This document shows positions 23,535 to 34,025 of a stretch of DNA of 64,000 nt, one piece after another. Source of the stretch: Edaphochlamys debaryana (taxonomy: Eukaryota > Chlorophyta > Chlorophyceae > Chlamydomonadales). Below the pieces are notes generated by a model. That model saw nothing but the letters and a program-made list of their open reading frames with translations. It had not been told where the DNA came from and ran no database searches. The stretch is from the NCBI GenBank assembly GCA_016858145.1, contig JAEHOE010000033.1:434001-498000 (forward strand), read 5' to 3'. The translations under genes and the position numbers were made by a program. Position 1 is the stretch's first letter. Each line of letters begins with the position of its first letter.

Positions 23535-26500
23535 TCACTGTAACGCGCTCATGTTTGCGTTGGAAGCCGAGCCCAGCTGCGAAGCAAGCACCGCCGCCGC
23601 CTGGCCGCCGCCGCCGCCGCCGCCGGCCGCCACCAGAGTGGCCAACGTGGTCGGACTGACGAGATTGAGTCCGTTGAGCCCGCCCAGACCGGACAGTCCG
23701 GACAGGCCCTGCAGGGCCGACGCGCCGGACAGGCCGGACAGGCCGATGCCGTTGAGTCCGGCGGCAGCGGCGGCCAACGGACCCATGCCGGTTAGGCCAT
23801 TAAGACCGTTGAGACCGTTGAGGCCGTTGAGACCGCCGATGACGCCGTTGAGACCGCCCAGCGGCACTGAGCACAGCGGCAGCGGCACAACGCCAGGGCT
23901 GGTGCCGGCAGCCGCCAAGACGCCCATGACGCCGCCGGGCCCCGCCGCCGCCGCGCCGGCGGCCGGCACGCCCGCGCCGCCGCCTCGCCCCGACGGCCCG
24001 ACAGCCCCGCCACCGCCGCCGACGGCGGCGGCCCCAGCCCCCGCCGGGCCGCCTCCTCCGGCGGCCCGCTGCACCGCCGCTGCCACGACGGGCGCGGTGA
24101 TCGGCGGCGGCGGCGCGTGCGCCGTCATGGCGGTGAGCTGACTAAGCAGGTCGTTGTACGACAGGGTGCCGGCGGCGGCGCCGATGCCGCCGCCGACGGC
24201 GGCCACATTCAAGAGTGGCGGCGCGCCGCCCCCGGGCAGGCCCAGGCTCTGCTGCATGCTCTGCTGTACAGCCTGCGGGTATCGCAAGCGCGATCGGCAG
24301 GGCAGAGGGAATGCGAAAGGTCAGGCACTTCAAGCGGGCCCCCCAAACGTGTGTAGCGGTACGGCGAGGATCAAGCCGAAGTGGGCCCCAGGCCCAACCA
24401 CTCGTCACCCAGCGTGTTCCTTACGGCTCAGCCGCTTTAAAGCGCGCTCAAGGCGACGACTTACGGTACCAGAAGCGCGTTTTCTCGACAGCGCGACAGA
24501 GCGGCAGCTCGCCGACAGCCTCACTCGTCAGCGTCAGGCGTCAGGTCATCGAATGACCGTGACTGCGACCCGGACCTCTGGAAACGCACCTGCTGCACCA
24601 CCTCTAGCCGGCGCAGGTTCTCGGCGTTGAGCGGCGCGTTGGCGGGCAGCTGCGCGTGCCGCTTGAGCAGAATGCGGTACTTCTGGAGGTGGCTCGCGAC
24701 GTTCTCGCGGGTCAGGCCCTCCACGTTCATCAGCTGCGGCGGGGAGCGGGGCAGGCGGGGCGGCGGCGGGCGAGAATGAAGACAGGGACGGCGTCAGAAA
24801 CGGCAGGTGGTGAACTGGTGATGTGGGTCGGGGCGTCAAAGGAGCGGCAGCGGCAGCGGACAAGAGGGTAGACACACCAAGGACGGGCATGCAGGCGCAG
24901 CAATTGCCAAGTAGCGCTATCGCTATAGCAACGCGTCCGGTCGTCATAGCAAGCGCCGAATCGCCGAAAGCCGCGCGAACGGGAAAAGGTACCGGTATAG
25001 CTGCTGGGGCTGCCTACCTGCAGAATGGTCTTGGGCACGGCGTTCTTGACTCCCAGTTGGAACATGGCGTTGAGGAAGCGCGCGTGCAGCTCCTGGGACC
25101 AGTTGATGCGGGGCTTCTTGGGGGCCTGGGCGCGGGGGAGGGAGGGAGCGAGCAGGGGAGGGCGAGGCGAAAGCGGTGAGTAAGAAGTTAACGGGCAGCG
25201 AGAGGCTCGGCAGGAGAAGAGACTGGGCCGTGTGCGAGATGGCGGGTTCGGGCAAAAAGCGACGGGGCAGGGTGCGGGGAAGAAGCACGCAGAGAGCACA
25301 GCTGAGTAAGGGCGATGCGACCAAGCCAAGACGCGTCCGCACCTTGCACACGCCGTCCACGCCCTCGTTCGCCGAGGTAACGTTTCCGTCATCGCCGTAG
25401 CCTCCACCGTTGCCCGCCCCTGTCGTGGTGTTGCTCGTGTAGCCGCCTGTCGAGGTGCCGGCGCCGCCAGTGGTTGCGCCCGCGCCGCCGGTGGCCATGG
25501 CGGAGGCCTTGCGCTTGGAGCCGGTGAGAGGGCCAGCGCCGCCGGAGCTGCGGGAAGATGGGGGGAAAGACACAGGGACGGAGGGGCGTAAGAGGCGGCA
25601 AAGGGAAGCAGGCGGATGCGTCAGAATGTGGCTGATAGGCGTCAGGATGCTGCCGATGGGCAGCAGCTATGCAGCAAAAAGGACCGGATGATGGCGGTGG
25701 GCGGGCGGGAGCGAGGCCGGACGCGGCGCGGGCTCACCGGGTGGGCTGGGCGGAGTTGCGGAGTTGCAGCGGCGGGGCTTGGAGGAGCGTCACCTGGTCC
25801 CGTAGGCAGGCGGAAGAGCGGGCAAGAGGGCACACAACACTCAGCGCTCAGCCCAAGCAGGAAATGTAAAGCTCAAAGGCTCTCAGGCCTGGGCGTAAGA
25901 ACACTGGGCCTGCCAAGCTCAAAGGCCCGAAGTAGGCCGGGGCGTGGCAACACTGAGCTGGGCCATCAAAGCACACACACGGCATAGGGAGCAGTTGGCG
26001 CCTCACACCTTCGGAGCCTCGCCGGTCTTTCAGCTTGCTTATAGTTTCCTCGTTGCCTAACACAAGGCATTGGGAAACAACGCAGTTGCCCACCTGGCAG
26101 CCCTTGTCTCCTGCGGCCTCGCCGAAGCTGATGCCCAGGCGCTCGTCGACCAGGGCCTCGAGCGCGTCCGCGCCTGCCGCGTCGCCTGGGGGAGCACAAG
26201 ACAAAATCGGGAGCACACAGGCGTGTTCAGCGGTTGTTGTTTTTTGTAGCATTTTTTCTGTGAGAGGCCAAAGGCGCACGAAGCCGCAGTTTCATAAGCA
26301 CCAGCCCGGTTTCCAATAATCCCAAGCCGAAGGGGCCAAGGCCCAGGACAACGGAGCCCCGAAGCCCGCGCTCGCACGCACCTTCCATCATCTCCGAGTC
26401 TCGGTCCTCCTCCCGCTCCTCCAGCTCGTCGCCCGCATCGTCGCTCGCGTCTTCCAGCTGCGCGTTCGCGATGTCGGAGAACTGGTTGTACTGCTCGTCC

Positions 26501-28578
26501 TGTACGGTCTGGTGCTGTGTGCGGGGGCTGTACGGCGTGGCGCCGGCCTCGCGTGCGCCGTCCGGGTTGCCGCCGCTTGGCTGCGCTTGCTGCTGCGGCT
26601 GTTGTTGCTGCTGCAGCGGCTGCTGCTGCTGCTGTTGTTGTTGCGACGCGAGCGGCGCCTGCTGCGCACCGCTGCTCGGGCCCGGCACCTGGTGTTGTGT
26701 GAGGCCTTGGCTTGGTTGGGCGGGCTGGGGCGAGCTGCCGTGAGGGCAGGAGCCGGGGCCGACGAGGGCGGTTCCGGCCTGCGGCGCGGCGGGTAGCGGG
26801 GAGGGTGATGCGCTGCGCTGCTGCAGCCCGGGGGTGCCGCTCTGCTGCTGTACGACGATCTGCAGCGACTGGGCCTGCTGCGGCGCCGGCTGGACCTGCT
26901 GCGCGTGAAGCGGTTGCGTCTGACTCAGCTGCAGCTGTGCGAGCTGCTGAAGCTGCTGTGCCGCGCCCGCGCCGCTGCCCGCAAGCAGGGCGGCCAGCGG
27001 GCTGGCGCCGGCGCCCGCCAGGGCCTGGGGCCCAAGCAGGCCCAGCGCAGACCCTAGCAGGCCCCCGCCGCCGCCACCGAGCCCGCCAAAGCCGCCGAGG
27101 GCGCCCAGCGGGCCCACGAGCCCGCCCAGGCCCCCCAGGGCCCCGGCCAGCCCGCCGCCAAGCCCGCCGCCAAGCATGCCTTGGAGCTGCAACAACAGCT
27201 GAACCTGTTGCTGTTGCTGCTGCTGCTGGAGGAGGACTTGTTGGAGCTGCTCGGCTGGGGAAAGCGCAGCGGCGCCGCCAGCGCCGGCCAACAACGCGGC
27301 CAGCTCACTCAGGGCCCCCGCCTGGCTTTGCCCCTGCTGCTGAGAGACGAGCAGCTGCAGCAGCGGCGGCGGGCCGGAGCCCGTTGCCGCCGCCAGGGCC
27401 GAGAGGGACGTTGCGCCGCCGCCGGACGGCAGGCGGCCGCCGGCTTGTGCCAATTCGAGCATGGCGGACGCTGCGATCTGCTGCGCCATCGCCGGCGGCG
27501 TCGGCGGCCCGGGGCCACCGGTGGCGGCGCCTTTCCGGTCGACGCCGGCGCCGCCGGGCCCGCCCAGGCCCAGGCCCAGACCGAGGCCCAGGCCCAGGCC
27601 GCTGCCGCTGCCGCCGCGTGGCGGCGGCTCCAAGGTGCCGGACTTGGTGTCATTCATGTCCAGCTCAGCAGCCTCGTCATCGGCGCCGTTGTCCATCTCG
27701 TCGTCCGGCGAGCCTGTCGTGCGTACGGTGCCTCGACCGTTACCGGCGTCCGTACCGTCGATGGTGTAACCGCCAGCGTCGGTTCCGAGCGGCCCCGTGT
27801 CTCGCGGATCCAGGTCCTCTTCAGACTTGAGCATCATGTTGTCCGGTGATGCCGAGCCAGATCCGGATCCGGACCCGCCGGCGGCGGCGGCGGCAGCAGC
27901 CGCCGCCACTGCCGCCGCCGCCAGCTCCGACAGTCGGCTCGTGGAGTGGGGGTCCCGGGGCGCCAAGTGCGGGTCGCGGTGGACGCTGGAGGCCCGTGCG
28001 GCGGTGGCGGAGGCCCCGCCAGGGGACGTGTGGCCGTGCCCCCGGCGGTCTGCGTGTGTTGCGTGCACGTGCACGCCTCCGTGCACGTGCCCTGCATGGC
28101 TCGCATGGCCCCCGTGCTTTGTGTGGGACCGGCCGACGGCGGCGTAGTGCTCCGCCGCCGCGCTGGCCGGGATGAGGTCGTGACGGCGGGAGCTGGCGCC
28201 GCCGCCAGCGCCGTCCCCGCCGCTGACGCCTCCGCCGCCGCTGCCGCTGCCGCCGTTGCCGTTGCTGTTCCCGTTACCCGTGCCGCTGCCCCCGTTGGTG
28301 CCGGAGGGCTGGGCGTGGTGCGGGTGGTAGGCGGTGGTGGTGCCCGCCTGGTCAGCGGAACTCCCGCCGCTGCCGTTCCCGTTGCTAGCGGCGGCGGCTG
28401 GCGGCGCGTCGGTGGCGGCCGAGCCCGCGTCGCCGCCCCCGCCGCCGCCGCCGGGCCGTACGTACGCCGTGAAGGCTGAGCTCGCCCGGTCAATGCCGCG
28501 GCTGGGCGGGGCTAGGCCCTTAGGGCCGTTGCTTGTGCTGGTGCTTCCCTCCGCGGGCGCTTGTAGGGTTACGCCCAT
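23535..28578 (-). CDS. GARP (Myb-related) transcription factor, LUX/ROC15/ROC75-like
   Basis: Model of 1179 aa. Exons: 26382-28578, 26094-26185, 25738-25793, 25343-25547, 25018-25125, 24590-24733, 23535-24272. The DNA-binding domain spans exons 5 and 6 (residues about 851-915): [28 protein letters not shown], then [17 protein letters not shown], close to plant LUX/PCL1 and the Chlamydomonas clock proteins ROC15 and ROC75. The rest is low complexity. The 2.2-kb first exon encodes Gly/Ser/Ala tracts, a His-rich patch, poly-Ala and two poly-Gln runs. The last exon is rich in [10 protein letters not shown] repeats. Acidic patches ([12 protein letters not shown]) could be activation regions. It is expected in the nucleus; a clock role is inferred from the family. 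The ATG at 28578 was preferred (GGCCATGG context). An in-frame ATG at 28758 exists, but an acceptor-like site (CCCCCTCAG) between them suggests a 5' UTR intron. Confidence 0.85.
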
Positions 28579-29403
28579 GGCCGCAGCTGCCCTGTGGCTG
28601 CTGCGGGTAGGCTGCGGGCCGCCTGCAGCTGGGGCCTGAGGGGGATCGGAGGGCCAAAGGCAAGCGTCGGGGGCAGGAAACGGCCCTAAACGGCGTCCAC
28701 AGCAGCCCAGACCGCGCAGGCTAGGTCCAGCTGTGAGTCCCGCAGGCCGCTGTGCCATTGGACGCGGGGGAAAGCCGCGGGAAGGGGTGCGTGGCTAGGA
28801 GGACGGCCTGGGGTCTAAGTGTAAGCGAGTCACGCTCGGCCGCCAACAGCAGCGCTATAGCGCGGCTAATGAGCACATACCAAGGGCCCCTTGACGTCCG
28901 GGTCCGCCAACCCGCAGGAGACCCAACGCTGGCGCCTGAGGGGAGCGACCGAAGGGAAGGGAAATTGTCGCTTTTGCTATTTATCACCACAGGCGGCCGC
29001 GCCCCCCGTCTCGCGGCGCAATCAATTGATGGAGCTCTTAAGTGAACTTCAGAGGCGGGCAAAGGGTAGGTAGCTGCAGGTATGCGCTAAGTTGCGCAGA
29101 ATCCGGCCACCGGCGGTCAAGCGCGCCTGCAGGACTGCTGCTTTGTGGCCCCCTCTATAGACATGAAGCGCCTTGTGATGTCTGTGGGCGCGTCTCGGCG
29201 ACCCACCGCCTGGCCAAGCCGGAAGGCCGCGCGCGATTCTCCCAACGACTCGCTCCTCACCCAGCGCGTTTTGTCGTCTCGCCGCGTCCTCCAAACAGAG
29301 CGTGTAGCGTAGCTCCCGAGGCCCGTGGCGCGGCACGTCCGTCGCCTGGCCAGAATATTGAGTCGCCGAGTGCAATTCTCCTTCAATGGACTGGTCGTGA
29401 CGT
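28579..29403. other. GARP gene upstream region
   Basis: This should hold the 5' UTR and promoter of the GARP gene. An ATAAAT word on the minus strand at 28984-28979 is a weak TATA candidate. No gene was recognised. Confidence 0.4.
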
Positions 29404-29862
29404 CTACGGTGGGGTCGCCTCTGTGGCTTGGTGTCATGTGTGGGGCTCGAGGCCGTGTCACCGAGGGATAGGGACGCTCGCTCAGCCGTGCACTGGTGAA
29501 TATCGGATTGCTATCTGCAAGAGCTGGCAGCGGGCCTGGCGAGCCAAGCGCCGACGCTCCCGGAGCCCCGTATCCCGCTCCAGCATGCTCGGGCTAGCAC
29601 GAAGGGCTGCCTGCACTCAAGCGGGGGCGCTCGGGCTACCTCCTGGGGAAGCCGGGATTCGCTCGGACCATGCCGTACAGGCGTCCCGGCTGGACGCAGT
29701 CGGAGCCAGGGCACAGACCGAGCGCGATACGCAGAGTGAGGCTGCCGACGCCACGGGTGATCGCTTCACCGCTTTGATTGCCGGCCAGTGCGGGCCAGTC
29801 TCCGCTTTGCAACGCGCCGGTCGCGCCTGCGCGGGGGCGTGGCTCCGGGACATGTCGGCATC
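29404..29862 (+). repeat. 450-bp direct repeat, copy A
   Basis: This is almost identical to 31770-32219 in the same orientation, with only scattered substitutions and small indels. One 1-bp indel near 29707 (GCCAGGG against GCCCAGGG) shifts the only long open frame, so neither copy looks like a maintained gene. It is probably a mobile-element fragment or recent duplicate. Confidence 0.9.
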
Positions 29863-31769
29863 TGCCCGCCTCTGTCATCGTCGGGCCGGCAGCGCGCGCC
29901 CCCAAGCGACCGTGCTGTAGCAAGCGCTCCAGCTTTCCTTCCCACGACACACAGAAACTTGCGGGTCGCCCTAGTCCTCCAACAACGCGAGCCGTTCAGA
30001 ACCCGCGTAACCCGCCTCTCCCGCCCCGACGTGGTCGGCTCTTCGGAGCCCGCCTTGCACGCTGCCGCGTGTCGCGCTGTGGCAATGGCTCAACCCCCGG
30101 CGAAAGGCACGATGTGGCCTGCCGTTCTGCACGCTCACACGGAGGCAGGCCGCAGGCGGGGGCTGGGCGAGGGTAGAAGACATCAACGTAGCGGGGCGAG
30201 GGTGCAAGATGTGCATCGCGTGTGGCCATTGGAGGACGCGCCGGTCCTTGGCATGGCATGCCTGTATGTCCGCCAGCTCCGCCTCTTCAGCCCCCCAACA
30301 GCCTGTTCACTGCCTTGCAACTCACCCTGGTCACGTTTCCATCATTGGCTTGACACTTCACGGTCGATTGGAGCCAGCCCTGCCGGCAGCAGTTCCGGAG
30401 CCGAGTGACGGCTTTGCGTCGTTACAAGGCGGACCCAACAACAACAGCAGGGGCACTCCTGACCAACAGAGAGACACACACGGCCCACGCTCCAGACCCC
30501 CAAGCCGCCTGAGGAGGTACTCATGACGCCCCAGGCCCCTAGTCCCCACTCCGCTAGCCCCTACTCCGCACTCGCGCGCTGCCCGGCGTCTCCTTGGAGC
30601 CTCAGGCCGCTCACCCGCATCAGTGCGGCCCAACCACCCCAACCCCTGACCACGATGGCTACCGTTCGTTCGCACGCGGGTGCAGCCCGCTGCCCCGCTT
30701 GCCCTGATGCTCTGACGCAAGGCTTCGGGCATCTCACACCCACGCTGTCACCTCCACACCTCCACACCTCTGCACCTCCGCATCTCCCTCCCCTGACCCC
30801 ACCCGCGTGACCTGCCCAGGTCGCAGGCCCGCCTAACCCCAAATTCCCACATCCTTGGGCCCGCCGCCTGATGGACAGGGACATCGGGCCGTGTGAGGTG
30901 CGCCCCGAGAACCCCTAGCCTGCGGGTCCGGGCTCTGGGGTGGGTGGGGGCACAGACGGGACTGGCGGCGAGGGTTCTCGCACAACCCGCCACGCCCAGG
31001 CTCATGTCCCTTCACCTGCACTTCTCTGCACTACTGCTGCACGAGCCACGCAGCACGGGCTTTCTCCGCCTCCACGGACCCGTGAATCTCGTGCCCGCTC
31101 GGGACCCCAGAAGCTCCGCTTGTGCCTTCGGCTCTATACATGCGTTCGGCCTCCGCCCCGGCCAGTACTGGTACGGAGGAAGCAGGCTGGACGCGGTTGC
31201 TCGGTGGGCTAAGCTGGTCACCATGACAGTGCGTGGGGTAGGGCACAAGGTCTGTCCAGGCCAACGGCCGCACGCAGCTACCGGCACGCAGAGGGCACCC
31301 GGCTGCGGAACAGGATGCGGCGGTGAGATGTGGAGCACCTACGTCCCCAGGGTTTCCTCCCCTGTAGACCCCGCCCACCTGTGGCTTCCGCTCAAGGGCC
31401 AGCCGTTTGCCAGGGGACAGGGCTTGCCTTCTGGGCTGCTGAATTACTGGACGGTGGGCTCTAGGTCCTGACCGGCTAGGCGTTCCCAGTGGCTCGGGTG
31501 CATCGAAGGTGCAGGAGACCGGATGGGAGGACAGATGCACCTCGCTCGAGACTACAGCAAAGCGCAGCTAGCGAGGGCGCTCACGGTTCCACGCCGCATG
31601 CACCTTGGTGGCTGGGAGCCCTGTTGTTGTTACACGGACAAGGGTTGTTTTAGACAATGGGGCGTAGTGCCGCGGTGTGATGGCATGGGGAAAGGTTTAG
31701 GTGTGGTGGACTCTGGGACAGGGGCAAGGCCCATGCGCAAAGCCAGCCCTCCATGCTCTGGCCTGATGG
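29863..31769. other. Gene-poor interval between the two 450-bp repeats
   Basis: It contains short CACCTCCACACCTC-type repeats near 30745-30795. Open frames, the largest at 30893-31471 (+), show no recognisable domain. Confidence 0.45.
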
Positions 31770-32219
31770 CTACGGTGGGATCGCTCATGTCATGTGTGGG
31801 GCTCGAGGCCGTGTCGCCGAGGGATAGCGTCGCTCGCTCAGCCGTGCACTGGTGAATATCGGATTGCTATCTGCAAGAGCTGGCAGCGGGCCTGGCGAGC
31901 CAAGCGCCGACGCTCCCGGAGCCCCGTATCCCGCTCCAGCATGCTCGGGCTAGCACGAAGGGCTGCCTGCACTCAAGCGGGGGCGCTCGGGCTACCTCCT
32001 GGGGAAGCCGGGATTCGCTCGGACCATGCCGTACAGGCGTCCCGGCTGGACGCAGTCGGAGCCCAGGGCACAGACCGAGCGCGATACGCAGAGTGAGGCT
32101 GCCGACGCCACGGGTGATCGCTTCATCGCTTTGATTGCCGGCCAGTGCGGGCCTGTCTCCGCTTTGCAACGCGCCGGTCGCGCCTGCGCGGGGGCGTGGC
32201 TCCGGGACATGTCGGCATC
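31770..32219 (+). repeat. 450-bp direct repeat, copy B
   Basis: This is the second copy of the 29404-29862 sequence. Its 3' end runs straight into a 17-bp tandem repeat that copy A lacks. Confidence 0.9.
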
Positions 32220-32254
32220 AGGGACATGTCGGCATCAGGGACAAGTCGGCATTC
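32204..32254. repeat. 17-bp tandem repeat, three copies
   Basis: Three consecutive copies of GGGACATGTCGGCATCA lie at the right edge of copy B, the last with changes. Copy A has a single unit at the equivalent place, so the expansion is specific to copy B. Confidence 0.85.
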
Positions 32255-34025
32255 TGCCCGTGTGCCCTCGTGGGCATCCGTCCGTTGACCATGTGAGTGA
32301 CATCAAGTGTGGCAGGCCGGGGGCTGGGAGGACCGGCACAGAAGCTGTGGTGAAAGCCCTTCAAGGCCGACGTGCAGTGCAGCAGGCCGATCGGCAGCGA
32401 GTGAAGCGAGTGCACGAGGGCAAGCTCAGTCCGCAACTTGGGGAGTCATGGTCATGCACCTTCAGAGCATACGACGGGCTCTTGCACCCAGGGCCGGCGG
32501 CCAGTCCCGGCTTCGCCATGTCCGAGGCTCTTCACATGATCGAAGGGGGCGCGGCAGGGTCACGAAGCTGCACGAAGCGACGGTTACAGGAACAGCACAT
32601 GCAAGAGCTATCACGCCACTCCGTGACTAGGAATTGCTAGCGTCTCGCCGGGGCCAGTTTCAACCTCGGACCTCGGCATCTGCACGCAATGCACCCCACC
32701 CGTATGTCCACACGCACCGCAAAGCGTCACCCGCAAAACCAGAAGAGAATCAGCGAGAGAGAGCAACGGTTCCACCACACACAGCCGGGACTAAGCTTCC
32801 GGCGTACCAAGCGCCGGCCCCGGACCGGCCAATCAGTCACGGGGTAGCGCGCACACAACACGGCATGCTAGCTTGGACAACTACGTCGGTCCTTAGAGAG
32901 AGTCGCCCACGTGATTGAGAGAAGAACAGTAATGAGGAAGAGGTCCTAAGCCCCCACGCGTACCGTATCTGTTAGAGCCTCAACCCGTCCGCACGCAAGC
33001 GAGGCCCCTCCCAGGAGCTGGCCTCGCTTCAAGTCTAACCCACACCAAGTCTTGGGTTTCGCCTCCTGCGCCTCCCTCGCCTGGGCGGCCAAGCCCACAT
33101 AAACCCATACCCAACGTGCATCTTCAAGCACACGCAACACCCCTGCACCCCAGCAATTGAGCACGGGACCGCCCGGGAACGGCCAAGCATGACACCTGCC
33201 GCACAGCGCCACCTGTTGTACAGATGTACGGCCCCCCTGCACTGCACACCTGCATGCAAACCCACGCCAAATAGCCATCTGCTCATCACGCGGCGCCGCG
33301 CAACAACCTCCTGCTGCCGCCCGCAACCGCCGGTCTCCGTAGAGGCCACGCCAGGCCCATGCCAGGCCCACGTCAGGCCCCGGATGCCCCGGGCGCGTAA
33401 CGCCTGTGAACTACCCGGGAATTCCGAGGACAATCCCATCACCCCTAGCCCTGCCGAGCGCCGCGACGTCGCACACGTTGAGCCGTACCACATGCTATCC
33501 CTGTGCCGTACGGCCACTGCCGTACAGCCGCTTTATGACAGGTTTGTTAATCCCAAGGCTGCACGGAGCCGCCGCTTGGCCGGCGTCCCTGTGAGCCTCC
33601 TCCACGGCCGCCGTCAGAGGCTAGGGGTAGCCTCACGCCTCGGCGTCCCCCCATTGAGTTTCATGCTGCTCCGCCCAATCACGGCCAGCCCCAGGCGGCG
33701 AGTTGCGGCCGCTTGGGAATCTAGCCCGACCGCAGCGCGCAGGACCTGTTAGACGCCGGAGCCAAGGGCTGGGATGACGCATTGGCGCGTCCCGCCTTGC
33801 CGCACCCAGAACCGCCTTCGGTCCCGCCAAGCAGCTAGCTCCATCAAGCACTGAGCTCGCCCTCATGCCGAGCTCTGAGCTCCCGTCCAGAGCTTCCTCG
33901 CAGACCGAGCTAAGCTGGCAAGCCAGGATGCAATCCCGGGTCGCAGCGCTTAGCTCATCTTAGCATCAAGTCCTCCAGGTCAAGGTCCGCGAGCTTCCCC
34001 GGTTCAAAGCGGTCCGGGCGGCCGC
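32255..34025. other. Gene-poor interval downstream of the matrix-protein gene
   Basis: This should include the 3' UTR of the minus-strand matrix-protein gene that stops at 34026. No TGTAA was found near that stop. No gene or RNA was recognised. Confidence 0.45.

Noticed and set aside
23540..23544. TGTAA on the plus strand as a poly(A) signal
   Set aside because: It lies inside the last GARP codons, and no plus-strand gene ends here.
26712..27830. 372-codon plus-strand open frame, Arg/Ala-rich
   Set aside because: It lies antisense to the phase-supported GARP first exon and is explained by GC-rich low-complexity codons.
28578..28758. Earlier in-frame ATG for the GARP gene at 28758
   Set aside because: The context is weaker, the added residues are unlike the rest, and an acceptor-like site lies between the two ATGs. 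It cannot be fully excluded.
31794..32096. Open frame inside the 450-bp repeat as a gene
   Set aside because: The frame is shifted between the two near-identical copies by a 1-bp indel, so it is not maintained.
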